Shown piece by piece: positions 46,358-59,535 of a stretch of 64,000 nucleotides of DNA (positions are counted from its first letter, which is position 1; each line of letters begins with the position of its first letter). The notes under the pieces are model-generated. The model worked only from the letters and a program-made list of their open reading frames with translations. It made no database searches and had not been told where the DNA came from. A program made the translations under genes and the position numbers. Source of the stretch: Fallopia convolvulus (Eukaryota > Streptophyta > Magnoliopsida > Caryophyllales > Polygonaceae); contig OZ024735.1 of NCBI GenBank assembly GCA_964016875.1, positions 2,844,469 through 2,908,468 of the forward strand, read 5' to 3'.

Positions 46358-47284
46358 ACGAATCTGGAGTGAATTAGGATTTTGTGTTTTGGATCAACGT
46401 TAATATCGTCACAAATTTAACATATTAAGATGTGATTGAAAATCATATAGCAAAGTTTCACGACATAACTCTATTATATTTGTAATATCCGCTCCTTTTA
46501 TTAAAGACATATTACTCTGATCGATTATTTCGAGTTAATATTAAGTGAAGAGTTACCCTTAATTTAATTCCGCTATAAAGGAATAAAACTTGCAAAAACA
46601 AAATTTATTTTATATGAATGAATTATATAGCAAGTTAAATTGTATTTAGCGGAAAAAATATTGTAAAAATATAAGAAGATGAATTTTGGGGTGTAGTATT
46701 TTAAGGCAAATAAAAAGGAAATTTGTGAAAGAAACATTTGTTTTGATTATATTCAAATAATTTAACTTGGACCTTGCTATTTTCTTCTCCCTGTCTCTTG
46801 TTGTCTTTGTTTGAAAGCTCCGACCCGCACCTCGAGGGGTGGCACCGCCACCATCACTCGGCCGTCACGCCGGCGTCATGCTCTTGACAAGGCAACCCTA
46901 TGTCGTAGTCCGCCCTTGCTGGCGAAATTTGCACCCGTCACACTTGGATGCTCTGTTCGGAGGAGCTCCGCTGGTGCTCCATTATCCAGCCTCGTGTTGG
47001 CTTCTCCGGCGTCAGGCGAGGCAAGGAAGTGAGGTGAGGCCGACAGGGGCGGAGCGGGGTGCGGGCCGGTGCACACACTGACCGCCAGAGAACCATCGGA
47101 ATTAAAGGTGATTCGAACCATAAAGAAGTCGGTGCCCCCACTGCATTTGTTCGGCATTTTACTTTTGCATATCTGAAGTGAGGTTGAAGATGGGTTGTTC
47201 TTTTATTGTATAATTTTCTTTTTTAATTAAAATCCCAACGACATCATTTTGTTCTTTTAAAAAAACACAAATTCTTTTTGCCTA
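46358..47284. other. Unassigned DNA with a GC-rich island
   Basis: AT-rich up to 46800. Then 46811-47160 is GC-rich and open in several frames; the minus frame from 47157 reads MVRITFNSDGSLAVSVCTGP. The product is unknown. High GC may produce these frames by chance. It could also be a remnant of a host exon. Confidence 0.3.
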
Positions 47285-47483
47285 ATACGAGGCGCCCATG
47301 TCAGTTTTTACGGGCACCCATGATTTTTTGTCGGTCACCTCGACCGACGGACATGTAGTCGGTCTAGGTATCGATTAGTATTTTTTTTTAAAAACCACAC
47401 GATGGGCCCCACTATGTAGTCGGTTGAGGTGACCGACTACATTTAATTTTTTTTAAACACACTATCTCTTGCAAAGATAGCGT

Positions 47484-49290
47484 GTGGGGCCAATAAGAGC
47501 AACGACTCTTTTGGCCCCAAAGAGCCCCAACGGCTCTTTGTTGAGGGCTATATCTCTCTTATCCCATACAAAGCAAAGGAAAAAAAGTTGGAAAAAAAAT
47601 TTGAATCGAGGGAAAAAAAGTGTGAAAATAAAAAGTTGGCTCGGTATAGGAAAATCTAAGAGTAAAAGTCGTTCAATAAATCCACTTGGGCAATCGTCGC
47701 AAATAGATTTAAATCAAGGGGCGAACGTTGAGGATGTACAAGCTAATGTTGAGCAAGAGGAGGTACCGATCCAAGTAACGACTCCAAATACGTTTGAGTT
47801 TGACTTCCCAAATCAGGAATCCACACCATTTAGTGGGGGGATTGATTTAAGTATGTAAATTAATAATTTACGTTTTGAATTATCAAGTTTGGTCGGATCA
47901 TATATTATAATAATACGTTAGAATTATCTTAATTTTATTTGTTAGTATTTTAATTTAATTTATTATTCATTTACGTCATTAGAATTTTCTTAATTTGATT
48001 TCATAGTATTTTTATTTAATAAATAATTATAGTATTTAATACATTATAAATGATAGTTATCACACATTATTTATGTAGAGACGCTTATGAACGATCCCCG
48101 ATATATGGAGTGGTATACGTTTGGGGGTACAAACCCCCAACCACCACACGAGTTTACCGGATCACCATTTCCACCTAACCCAACTATTCCGCCCACCCAA
48201 TGCACAACTCCTAACTATCAGAATTTGTGGGGGTCCTCCACTTCCCAACACACTCCACACAGCACCAACCTAACCCCCACTAGGAATTTGTATACTGAAT
48301 TCGATAATGCTTTCACTCCTCGGATCGACATACAGACTAGCCCACAAGGTGATACATGGATCCAAGATGCAATTTCTTTTACTCGCTTGAGTCCTTTTTT
48401 TCCAAGTTGAGAATCAGGCCGGGACTTCTAATTCCCAACCGCCACCATCCCAACCTTATTTTCAAGATGAGAATCAGGCCGGGACTTCTTATTCCCAACA
48501 TCCACCATCCCAACCTTATTTTCAAGCTGAGACTCATGTCGGGACTTCTTATTCCCAACCTCCACCAGGTCCTCCCAACACCCAAGATGAATATGGTGGC
48601 GGACCAATCGATACTAGTTTGTTGGTCAGTTATGACACGCATATAGCGAAGGTCATATGGGAAGATCAAACGGTAAGAACGTTTAATTAATTACCTTATA
48701 GTTATGCATAATAATTATACTGCATAATTTTGGTAATAATGTTTCAGGATAGTAATAAACCCTTGAGAGTGCATAAGCAAGGGAACATTAAGGATTGGAA
48801 CGAGTTGTTGACGACTCGGTCAGCGCGGGTCACCTGTTTTCAGCGTAGCGGATTAATGCGCCTACAATAATGGAGGCTCAAACAAACAGATGAAGCATTG
48901 ATTGTGGCTTTTGTCGAAAGGTGGCATTTAGAAACAAACAGTTTTCATTTTCCTTGGGGAGATATATCAATCACCCTCCATGATGTCCACTACATTTTGG
49001 GCCTACCGCGCGCTGAATGGGATTAAGGCTGTTGTGACGTACTCCGATGAACAATTAATGTAGTTTATCAGTGATGCATACAACGTTAGTGCCCTTGAAA
49101 TGAAGAGCTTAGTAAGCAGAGGCAGCATAAACATCAAACATTGGAAGGAGATCCTACTTAGCATGATACAGAATGGAAGAAACCCAGAGTTGATAGCGTC
49201 AGGATATTTGTGCGACCTATTGGAGGAAACCCAAAGTTCACAACCCTTTTGCGCTAGGGAGGTTGTTGTTGTAGATGCTCCAACCTAGTC
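47484..49290 (+). pseudogene. PMD gene of the second MULE
   Basis: The exon 47484-47860 encodes a lysine-rich start (GKSKSKSRSINPLGQSSQID). A second exon from about 48080 reads MNDPRYMEWYTFGGTNPQPP, then an imperfect proline-rich repeat (QAGTSYSQHPPSQPYFQ, three units, 48416-48570) in another frame after a T-run at 48396-48402. The third exon, from 48749, holds the PMD core: RSGLMRLQ-stop-WRLKQTDEAL, FVERWHLETNSFHFPWGDI, ITLHDVHYILGLPR. A TAA replaces a codon at 48867. The second half of the domain is missing, and the sequence runs straight into the 3' end of the convergent transposase at 49254. Confidence 0.85.
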
Positions 49291-51640
49291 AACCCTCTTG
49301 GCGGAACCTTCGATTTCTTCCTAGGTCTTCCCTTCTGCTTGTTACAATCGAGTTCCTCCAATCTGCTGGTATCCTTGATCTTAGCATAACCGCGGATCTC
49401 CTCACGTTGCACGTGTTTGGGCATCGTGCCTACATTGTAGTCTGCTATCATCTTCACCCATTCAGCATCGTCATCTTCTATGCAATCATCCTCGGGCGAT
49501 GTCGTTGGAAGGCCTTCCCATACCAATTGCTTTTAAAAAGGATGGATCATTGAAAGCTAAATAGGCTTACATTGAGTGATGCATTTTTGGACTTAGTGAG
49601 GGCAGGGGAGCCCACGGGTAGTTGTCCACCACTGATCGTCGCATATCGGACTATATCCACTATTTGGCTTGAGAGGGGCACCGATATGATCGAACAAACG
49701 ACCTATACAACTGTTGGATACCTTCGTTGGGAGGAGAGAGAATACCGTTCGGAGCGGTTTGGCCATGTGATGGATGGCAAGTGGAATAGTGGTACGATCC
49801 ATCTCCATTTGCCCACGTACGGTCATAATCTGGATTCTGATCACATTGTGTATCTTCCTCACTATAGTACTGAACCCTCCAACAGATGATCCTAAGTAAT
49901 CCTTCAACGTGGATTGTTGTAACTCGACCCTACAAATAATTGGAAATTAAAACTCAATTTTCTAAATTGGAATGAGAGGCAAAAGTAACTTATTTTTACC
50001 TATTTGTGGTCCTCGTAAAAAGGTTGAAGCGGTGGTCGGTGAATGCCCTCACAATCCGATCGCGCTAAGGGGTGAGCCAGGTGTTCTAAAGATATGTAAA
50101 TAAAATTGGCTTCACGGCTTCTTTCACCAATTGGAGTCGCGTCTCGTACTCCCACACGGTTGTCGAACAAAATAGCTCTCACGCTTTGTTCGCAAAAAAG
50201 TCCGTCGACTTATCCGAGAACCCATGTCCCAACGCGTATGCCCTACATTTGTGTTGGATGTGCACCCAACAAAGCATATGTTTGGCTTTGGGAAATAAGA
50301 GATCGACAGTATTCACCTCATCCATATCCCGATCGATTAGTATGGCTTCTGGCTCTCTTCCAACCAGCTTATACACCTCTAGCAATTGGAGTAATACCCA
50401 TTCGTAGTGGTCTTGAATATCCCTTGTCATAAACGCAGAAGCAATGCAGAAAGTCGTCCCGGTGCATGTAAATCCAACCATTTCACACAAATGCATGTTG
50501 TACCTAGAATGTTAATTCAATGAGATTTAATGCGTGTACTTCAATCTACTACTACATCATAGATAATAAAAAGACTTACATGTTCGTTTTATACGTCGAG
50601 CATCACAACGACATAAGGGAACAACTTCAACAACTGCATCGACTTCGGATGGGCAAAGAAGATGTCTAGTACCTTGTTGCTACCCTTCGCAGTTCGAGAC
50701 ATAGTATTCATTAGACTTTAAGAAATGAATCGCAAATTCGCTTACCCCCCTTCCGTTCATCTCCTTTTTAAACACTTCGTAATCAAAAATCATACAATTG
50801 CTTCATTAACATGGTCATATCTGGATACGTTTCCCTTAGGAATGTCATAGATTTCCTAGGTTCTATATCTGCCAAAGCCATATTTCTTACGTCAATCCTT
50901 TGAGCCTCAGTCAGTCAGCCCGCAAACGGATAACCCTCCAAACTAGTGGAAAGGTCATGATTGTGGTTACCGCATTCCACCCTTAAGTGTCACTTCTTGG
51001 TCTTTCTGTCCCTCCAACCTATCAACTCGAATGGGCACCATTCTTTCTAGTACGAGGACAAGGTTTAAGCTCATCACCGACCCCTAAATTCTTAACCATT
51101 TTACGCGGTATGCCCTTTTTTCCCGCTTTGTACTCACCGCCTAATACACATCCCAAACTGATCTTTGCTGGCCATGAGTTTTTGGTGGTGTGTACAATGT
51201 TTAACCCCCTCCCTATCTCATAGGCCCACTTCATCAAAGGTTCTCGTTCCTCTCACTCCCAATTATTTGCAAAATAACTAAGAAAATATGGAAACTGAAT
51301 AACTTATTATGATAAAAAAACTAATTAGAATTTTTTTATCTTAATTTCTAAACTTAATAAAATGACATTTACATACGTGATTTAATTCTATATTATAAAC
51401 GACGTCGTAATTGTGCTCATTCGAAACCTCATCCCCTCCATCATCGTCATCAACGTACTCCTCGTTTAAATCAAATGGAGCCGGTGGTTTTGACCCTCCC
51501 ACCATCAACGACTACGTAAAAGTACGAAATATTTAGGAAATAATATCGAATTATATGAATTTAACGGAAAAAACTTAATAAATTGCTTGGAAAATAATTA
51601 ATTAACTTACATTGAATTTTGCAATCAACCAATTCGTCAT
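49254..51640 (-). pseudogene. MULE transposase of the second MULE
   Basis: Starts MTNWLIAKFN before GTAAGT (51640-51611), then an acidic exon (FDLNEEYVDDDDGGDEVSNE, about 51490-51380). The N-terminal domain near 51240-51022 reads KWAYEIGRGLNIVHTTKNSW and AGKKG. The core at 50496-50179 includes VGFTCTGTTFCIASAF, AILIDRDMDEVNTVD (catalytic Asp) and CWVHIQHKCRAYA. The SWIM end (TTTRGLPCPH) falls at 49600, and an AT-hook (KQKGRPRKKS) near 49320. Frameshifts separate the blocks. No OTU domain is present: the frame ends at 49254. Confidence 0.85.
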
Positions 51641-51905
51641 TTCGATAAAATTTTGAAAGTGAATTTTTTTAGAGAAGAATGAAATGGATTTTTGGATGTG
51701 AAAATGGGTTTGGGGTATGGGTTTATATAGAGGGATGAAATCCACCCGTTTGGAAATAATTCCAACGGGTAGATAGTCGGTCAAAGGGACCGAGTAGTCG
51801 GTCACCTCGACCGACGTGTAGTCGGTCATCGCGACCGACTACGTTGTCCTTTTCGAGGCCCCAACACGTCGATCGAGGTGACCGATTTGGGCGCTTGTAA
51901 AGCCT

Positions 51906-52288
51906 GCTATGGACGCTTCGACCAGGCGTTCTTTTTTGGGAGTTCTACGACTTTTATGCCTCTCGGATTTCTTTTTTCTCCTTCCAATTGAAGGAATTGA
52001 TGCCCACCGCTCTACCCTTGTTGCAAGTCCGCCACGTGCCACCTACATGTAAGTTCTTATAAATTTGACTTAAATTAATATTTTATTATATAGTTAGACT
52101 TTATTTTTTAGTTGAATTCAGTTTGTTAATAAAATTAAATTCAATATATGATTGAATTTGTTATCTATAATGGTTTGATTAGGTTAATTATGTTTAATTG
52201 ATATTTTCGGATTTGAGATGTGAATATTATTTTGTAAATTATATAAATTATTTATCAATTTTTTCATTTAATTAATTGAATTGATTGG
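51906..52288. other. Unassigned DNA between the second MULE and the small hAT
   Basis: First 150 bp are open on both strands (minus: GRRKKKSERHKSRRTPKKER) and end in GTAAGT near 52050 on the plus strand. No recognisable product. The rest is AT-rich. Confidence 0.3.
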
Positions 52289-52296
52289 TTTATAGT

Positions 52297-53006
52297 AGGG
52301 GTGTCAATCGGGCGGGTCGGGTCGGGTCAATTCAGTTCTGGGAAAGTTCGGATTCGGGTCAAATTCGAATATTTTGGAAATCGGGTCAAATTGGGTTGGA
52401 TCATTTCGGGTCGGGTGCTCAATTAATTGGGCAAAGTCGGGTTTCGGGTCAATTTCGGCCGGGCAATTCGGTTTTCGGTCCAACTTGATTTCGGATAAGT
52501 CCGGTTTAGTTAGTTTCGGATTTAGTAGGATTTTGGGTGAGTCGGGTTTCGGGTTTTTCGAATTTTGGGTGAATTGGATTTCGACTTTGACCGAATTTCC
52601 GGCTAATCTGATTTCGAGTAAGCCGGAATTTGGTTCAGACCATATATCGAATGATGATTTTTTGTAGTTTAACTACTCTAGGGTCTAAATATTTAATGTA
52701 ACATTAAATTAAAAACATAATTATAATAAATATTCACTATTATTAATATTTTAAAACAAAATGTAATTTTCAGATGGTTTTGAGTCGGGTAATTTCAGAT
52801 TTTCAGATGGTTTTGAGTCGGGTAACTTCGGATTTTCGGATGACTTCGGGTCGGGTAGCATCGGATATCGGGTTCCATCAGGCTTAGTCCATTCGGGTAT
52901 AATCGGTTTTGGGTTAATCTCAGGTTTGAGTTTTTTCAGGTTCGGGTCAAACATGTCTCGAGTATAAAACTTTTTATCTTTTTGTCGGGTCAAATTTTAA
53001 CAGCCC
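52297..53006. mobile_element. Non-autonomous hAT element, 710 bp
   Basis: Ends AGGGGTGTCAA and TTAACAGCCC are imperfect inverted repeats. A perfect 8-bp duplication TTTATAGT lies at 52289-52296 and 53007-53014. Both ends are dense in 'tcgggtcgggtcaaattcgg' type repeats, as in many plant hAT MITEs whose first bases read GGGGTGTCAATCGGGC. The middle is AT-rich. Open frames across it are repeat translations. Confidence 0.9.
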
Positions 53007-53014
53007 TTTATAGT

Positions 53015-55800
53015 TTATACATTACTACATTAGGTATTGAATTTAATTTATACATAAATACATCAATTTTATAGTTATTTTAAATTTAATATAATATATT
53101 TATATTTTGCGAATTACATTGATATTATTAAAAAATAAAGAGGATTCGAAGTAATGATTTAATAGTCACGAATATCGTCACCTATTATCTACCCTTACTT
53201 TGAATCTCTGGTTTTGCCACTGGGTGAGGGGGTCGAGTTGGGATATAAATAGAGGCAGACGAAGTGATTTTGGGATTTGGATGCCCAATTTAGATTTTGA
53301 AAGCAACCACCCCTGTTTTGACCTAATATTGTTCGAAATTTCAAACGAGAATTTCTCCCTTGTTTCTCAACCAAGTGTGTTGATTCAAACCTTGAAATAA
53401 CGAGGAGAACATCCTATACAATAACCCTCAAAATCTTGGACTTGATGTGATCAAGAATCGAGCTGAAACGATGATTTTTGGATTCCGAACTAATTTTCCA
53501 GATTTTATTCGAAGTAGTGACGAGCTAAATTCGGGGGCTTCGTGCACCGTTTCCGGCTACCAATCTGTCCGAAACCACCAACAGTAGAGAGAGTGTGCCT
53601 CCTAGGTTTATCTGTAGCATATTTCGTTGCCACCCTGCTGCTCGTGTCTCTGCTAGAAGTCGGTAAACAGGCCTTCACGACCAACTTTGCTGCTGATTTC
53701 TTTTGCCCAGAAATTCAGTTTCGGTGAGTGATATTCGTCGCCTCCGTTCTCCGTCTTCCCTCAACAAGCTAAACATACGTTGCCAATAGTAGAAAGAGGG
53801 TAACGAGTACTTCCAACTGTCGCTTGAATCACCCCAAAAGGATGTCAAACGAAGCAGTTGGCTATCGACGAAGTTGGTTCGTCGCTCACTGTTTTTCCGG
53901 GCCTTTATATGGATACAAGTGAAAAGAAAAGGGAAAGAAAGAAGGAAAAAGGGAAAGGTGTGTAGACCCGGGTTTGTCTCGATATGCGTACCATAGATTC
54001 CGATGGATCGTCTTGATTCACATGTTGCCTCGTTTTGCACAATGCATCATTTTACGTGCTGCCTCGATTTGTGTGCAAGCAAATCCCGAAAATGAGTCGC
54101 TAGGTAATTTCCGTCTTTCGAGCTTGACTTATATTATAGAATGAGTTTTAGGATAAGATCATTCAAAAATCTCGTTAAGCGTGATTTATCGAATCATGTA
54201 ACTGGTTAAGCTATAAAGCCGAATTAAATCAAGCAAGTTTTTGACAAATTATTATAAGGATATAATAATTTATATTATTTAATCTTGAAATGGAAATAAA
54301 TTGATTATAATTTATTTCTCTATTCTTTTCCGATACAATCCGAGCTCGAGTCTTGGATGCACGTCGTTCGAGATGGAACTAATCGCTTTAAGTGGAGATA
54401 TCTCATATAAGGTAAGTGGACGGTTCTCTCTTGCATTAATATTATTAAATGATGAATTGAATCCCATTTAATATTGGTGTTGGGAACAACTTGTGTGCTT
54501 AATAAAATAGGATAGGTTGTTATATTTGTTAGAAATAATGACCATGTTGTTTATTCAGTTTTGCCCTAGAACTAGATTTAGGTCCGTTATGTGTGACCTT
54601 GTATGTTGTCTCACGCTGAGACATTGTTGTCAAGTAAGTTAGTTTCAGGGGTAGGAGTCGAGGCTCCGATGACCTCTTTATAACATAGTCTATATTGGGA
54701 GGTTTAGTTCGCTATCATATCCCAATATTCGGGTCATGACTCATGCCTTGCTTCACGCTGGAGGAGGTGTTTATGCATTCTAGCTAAGTGTAATTGGTAC
54801 TTGGTGTTGGTCAATGATCATGGATGAAATAATCCCTCTCATCTTGATATCACCATGTGCATGTGGATTCCCGACAGTTTAGGCCGATTAAAAGTTACCA
54901 ACATGTTTGTGAAATTTTTTGAAAGTAATATAAGATAAGTGTGTTAGGCACATTAATGTACCAGGATGGTTAGTCTATTCGCATGATAACCATTCTTGCT
55001 CACGATTATGAATGATTCTTAATCAAACTTTGATTAAGTCAATCTGATTAATCGACGAAGGCTTTTCAAAATGTTATGTGATTAATATAAGTTCCAAACA
55101 ACGGTTCATGTTTCATAAAGGAACCGCAAGTTATGGTGTCCTATCTTTTGAATATGCATGTTTCATTCTAATCCTCTATGGGACTGTTAGCTGTTGGATC
55201 ATCGACCGATTGTTATTAGGATTACTATGCGAATATGTTTAGTCATTACCATAGGAACCAGTCAATTTCTCCACTTGCTTGGTGTTTCATTAGACTAATC
55301 CGACCACTTTATTCAATTTTATGGTCGGTTGGTGTCCGACGTCTGTATACAACACATCAGGTATTTCTTAGAAGTTGATTTGAGAAGTGGATCAAGAAGT
55401 TGAAGAAAAGTTTCCAAGGGTGTTTAAGCAAAGTTTATGGTTAGGCCACTACAAAGCTATGTTGGGAAAGAAGAAGCAAAGAGTTTACATACTAAAGACT
55501 TTGTTCAGATAGAAGACTGTTCTATCATCTTGTCATATAAGCTAATGTTGGTATAGGATCATTTATATTTATTCCCCTATAATGTTTTCTTAAACTTCGT
55601 ATAGTTTGAGTTATCAAGTAATAAAGGTTAAGTTCTTTTACAACATTTTGTGGTCTTCCACTTTCATACTTTTATTTTAAATGATTCCGGCTTTCGAATT
55701 TTTAGTTTGTTAAGCTAGTTTAAAGTCTTGGGTAACTTCGATTTAGTCTTAATCAGGGTTACTAACTGTAATACCTCCAGGGTAGGAAGGGAGTGTTACA
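53015..55800 (+). mobile_element. Long LTR (family B), left edge unresolved
   Basis: The last 1.4 kb matches 1-1501 and ends GGGAGTGTTACA at 55800. A strong TATA box lies at 53244-53252. A GTAAGTGG box (54411-54418) matches the corresponding site in family A. I found no TGTAACA start. The region left of 53015 is continuous across the small hAT element, so the LTR may begin near or left of 52290, or may be truncated. No gag or pol sequence is attached. Confidence 0.6.
53244..53252 (+). promoter_or_regulatory. TATA box of family B LTR
   Basis: TATAAATAG in 'gggatataaatagaggcaga'. The corresponding minus-strand motif in family A lies at 45583-45590. Confidence 0.6.
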
Positions 55801-56780
55801 ATATTCGATTCTAATTTACTTTTCATTCAAAGTGGCATGGCCTCTAGAGGCCAAAGTCATAGATGTCTGCCAACACAAATGATTATCAATGAAAATTAAC
55901 ATAGATCATTAAAACAAATGGTTTCCTTCATCAAGTAAACTATTGAAGAGGCATAGATAATGTGTAAAATAACTTCACATATTAGATAAGCTTCACTTCT
56001 AGTCTGAAATCCAGACAGTACTTTGAAGAATCCCAGTAGTTTATATGAACAATGATACGTGACAACATTCGGGATGAAGATGATCACGAGAAGAATTGCC
56101 CAGTGTATGGATTTCGGATTCAAACACTTAGAATTTAGATTTCAAGAACAGAATAATGATTGAAGAAGATTGTAGTTAGATGAAGAAGCGAGAAACACCT
56201 TAGCCAAGGTGCCTCACTTTAATTTCATCATACTTTTTTTTAATGAATAACAAGCATATAAATAGAGTTTCTAAGCTAGAGTTTCGTAGAGCCCAAGGAA
56301 GATAGATGGCCAACCCTAGAAGGGTATTTGGGTCTTTCTCCTTACTTCTAAGAACTTATAATAATAAGAAAATATCTATCCTAAGTTTCCTTATCAATTA
56401 AATCAATTAGATAACTAAATTGACTTAAAGGATAAGTAAACTAAAAACTAATCCTAAGACTCAAAAGATATAATAATAACGAAAGATATACTTCATCCAA
56501 CTAACATCAATCTATAGCCGAAATTATGCATAAATATAATATCTAGCTAAAGATAGAATTAAAGGTAAAGATAAGATTCCCGTAAGACTTGCACAACTCT
56601 CAGTAATTCGCATTTTTCGCCTCTTTGCTGATGGATTCTACATTTTATGTAAACTACAAAGTTGTATATCTTTTAATTATCTTTCCAACACATACTTAAC
56701 AAACTTGAGCTCAATTTTCTATCCCAACTTATGACCATTTTACTGGGCATTGTTTTTCATTTGATGGGCTTCTTAACTTT
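55801..56780. other. Unassigned AT-rich DNA
   Basis: One minus-strand open frame (56123-55896, 75 residues, hydrophobic) is not recognisable. The stretch may be the LTR or 3' part of the gag-bearing element to its right, but I see no repeat partner. Confidence 0.35.
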
Positions 56781-56788
56781 TCGAAATT

Positions 56789-58107
56789 TTATGACTTCAT
56801 CCTCTTTCTTAGTGGCCTTGGTCTTCTTTGATAGTATTGAAAAGATAATGTGATTTTATTGAAGACCCTCTTGAACTTGAAAGCCCAAGACCTTGAGAAA
56901 GGTCTTGGTCTAGGCCTTCGAGGCACCTTCTTTGCAACCTTATCCTTTATGATCCTTTGATTGCTATCATTCTCCTCCACTTGGCTACAAAAGTCCTTGA
57001 TTTGTGACCGAGTGTAGATATTAACTCAGAAAAAGTAGAAAAGGAACTCAATGAAAGAATCATATACTCAGCTCCATAATCTGGATGATAGTAAGTAAAC
57101 GCATCAGTGATCAAACATCCAAAAGAAGCAAGCAATGACGGCGTAGAAGCACTCAAAAGCAAGTTGTGGCATTCATGAGGCAAATGATGTCCAAACTGGC
57201 TGAAATTTTGAAGAGGGTCTTCCACGGTGGAATCGCACGTCTCCACAAATTTTGCAGGCAATTGGACAATTGTATCGTGAGAGTCATTGTTGGTAATTTT
57301 TGGCTCATTAGGGCTTGTCAAACTATCTTGACTAGGCTCAACAAATGAAGGCTCTTGAATGCACACATCCTTTTATTCCTTACTCTCAAATGATTCATAA
57401 GAAACAACAAAATCAGAACTAGAATCATTGGTTGTGACCTGAGCAACACCAAAAAAAGTGACGGTTCAGTGTTAGAAAACACTATTAGTGGCGGTGTTTC
57501 GGTATAAGCTGTATAGGTAGCCTCCTCCATGGATATTGCAACTGAGTTCTCCTCCTCCACTTGAGGTGGATTTAATCTTCTAATAGACATTATCTCTTTG
57601 ATGAATTTTGTAGTAAAAATTTTGAGCAACTCTTACCAACTCATCGACATCATCTTTGGGTTGGCCCGTTAAGTACAACTGAAACGAAGGCTCCAAACTA
57701 GCCAAGAACCGTGGACATAAAATATATGATGATGTTGGAATTCCAACGAAGGTGGCTAACTCTTCAAGGTCCATGAAGAAAGCAAGCGGGGACCTAGTGC
57801 CTTGGTGACAATTGTTGAGCATTGCCATACATCTTGCATGCTCGGATGGGACAAATGCTCCGCGCATAGCAAATCTCAATTATGGCCAACTTTTGATGGG
57901 GAAACGTCCTTGAGTATGACGGTAATGAACAACATCAACCCACCGATTATAAGCAACACCTCGAAACGAGCGAGTGGTCAATTCCATACATTGATCATCA
58001 AGATAACCATAATAGTCCAAATAAGCAGTAGTTTCTTCTTCCCAAGCATAATAATGTTGATGATCAATAGAACCATAGAACAATCGAATTTCACTTGATT
58101 GAAACAT
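56789..58107 (-). pseudogene. Retrotransposon gag-like pseudogene
   Basis: The frame 58107-57880 begins MFQSSEIRLFYGSIDHQHYY. After a frameshift, 57879-57580 reads MRGAFVPSEHARCMAMLNNC and HQGTRSPLAFFMDLEELATF, the pattern of plant Ty3/gypsy gag capsid domains (MR..FVP..., L.QG..S...). The downstream frames 57629-57318 and 57366-56947 are low in recognisable signal, ending in a basic PRRPRPRPFSRSWAFKFKRV stretch at 56900. No zinc knuckle, protease or RT follows, so this resembles a gag-only derivative. At least three frame changes. Confidence 0.6.
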
Positions 58108-59527
58108 GATAACTTAGCAAGATAATTTACCAAATTTGAGGCTGAATTTGAGGCTTCTCCTTGGGGAACAAGAAAAGACTCGGTTTTACACTTTGAAAAC
58201 GAAGCAAATGCAATTGTTGTAGTACGGTGAGTATTTTTTGTTTCATTTCTTCTGGTAGCAGTTTTTTATAACCTACCCCGAAATAGCTGATCTCTTTAAT
58301 GATAGATAAATGAACGTGTTGGAAACAAATTTAAAATGTCATGTTCTTGTGGTGCAAGTCTAGTGCTCTTCTTTTCCATGGTTTGCTTTTAGGCCAAAGA
58401 TGAAATCATTTAGGGACCAATTCATAGTTACATACTTTACAACTTGCAACTTTGCATAAACCAATAATTATAGTTTGAAAGTTGTTTTAAATTCAATTAT
58501 GAGGTTATAGGGTGCCAAAATATGAACTGCAGCTTTCAATTACATTATGATCGATTTGTACTATTTATTGAGTATTATCTGAATGCCAAAAAGATTAAAA
58601 TGAACATCGGCCAAAAGGGAAGGAAGGAAGATGAGGCAAATATATTGTACGAGTGTCAGCATCAAAAAATCGAATTTAATTTAATTTCTTTTTATATTTG
58701 TTTTGCCTCACCAAAAAAAAATGTTAGAAAGAAAACTATTGACACAATATATACGTCAACTTAATTTTGAGGTGCAAGTCCATGCAGTACTTAAATCAAG
58801 TTTAAATATTAAAAGCCAATTAATAATTTTTTTTTTCGTAGAACAAGCCAATTAATTAATATAAATGCTTTATGCATAGTACGTTTATAAACTATACTAT
58901 TTTTTTTGATAAAAAACTATAGTAGATAACTCTTAGCTTCGTTGTAAATTGTTTCATAATTAGACTAGAGTACGTATTACTAATAATCAAACTTATCAAA
59001 GCCTATAATAATGTAGTACAAAAAATACAGTATACTTTTTATATGACTCACTAAAGTCAATAATTATGCATGTTTGTAAGCTGATACTCTGTACTTGATA
59101 TATTCTGTCATTAAATGTCTCATAAGTGGAGTAAATCATTGATAAATCGGTTTTCAGAAACTGCTTATCCTCATAATAAATTCGTTAATGGCCAAATGAA
59201 ATGTACACACGAGAGATTCTCAAGACATTTGAATTTTAGGTGTGAAGCCTTATAATTTGATTCTACAGATGTGCAAATCCTGGCAGATGCATGGGAGAAT
59301 ATATTTCAGGTGCTAAATCTTACGCCATTTGGTGTAAATAGCCTTTTTTATGTGTAAAAGGTTTGTCTATTTTTTTTTTTTGGTTAGTTCAAGTAGAATT
59401 GGAGATAAAAATTTATGGGTAGAGGTGAAAATTTCTTAAATAAACGAAAAGCTACAGGGGCCAAATTGCCAAGTTTTTTTTTGGTAGAAGAAAAGGCGAT
59501 ATTTTTCGAGCTTTAAAGGAGACATTT
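58108..59527. other. Unassigned AT-rich DNA
   Basis: No coding, repeat or structural signal I can support. The 80-residue open frame at 58522-58764 is low-complexity. Confidence 0.5.
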
Positions 59528-59535
59528 TATTAATA
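59528..59535. repeat. Left 8-bp target-site duplication TATTAATA
   Basis: Identical to 61293-61300. Confidence 0.85.

Larger units (their letters stand above)
47285..51905. mobile_element. Second MULE with PMD and transposase genes (decayed)
   Basis: Both ends carry GCGCCCA (GGCGCCCA at 47290, TGGGCGC at 51886) and several copies of GTCGGTC-N5-GACCGAC (47330-47348 and 51797-51815), with GTAGTCGGT repeats. Inside, a PMD gene runs rightward and a MULE transposase leftward, as in the giant MULE. The terminal sequence differs entirely from the cgcttcatgaagcg type, so it is a different family. No clear target duplication was found. Confidence 0.75.

Noticed and set aside
46811..47160. A host gene exon in the GC-rich island
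   Set aside because: Open in several frames on both strands with no recognised domain and no consistent splice sites; kept only as unassigned.
43187..55800. The inverted family A LTR (left) and family B LTR (right) as two ends of one 12.6-kb composite transposon around the second MULE
   Set aside because: Both 3' ends face outward and ATATT occurs near both edges, but the left ATATT is two bases away from the LTR end, the two LTRs are clearly diverged, and the family B left edge is unresolved. Two independent insertions explain it more simply.
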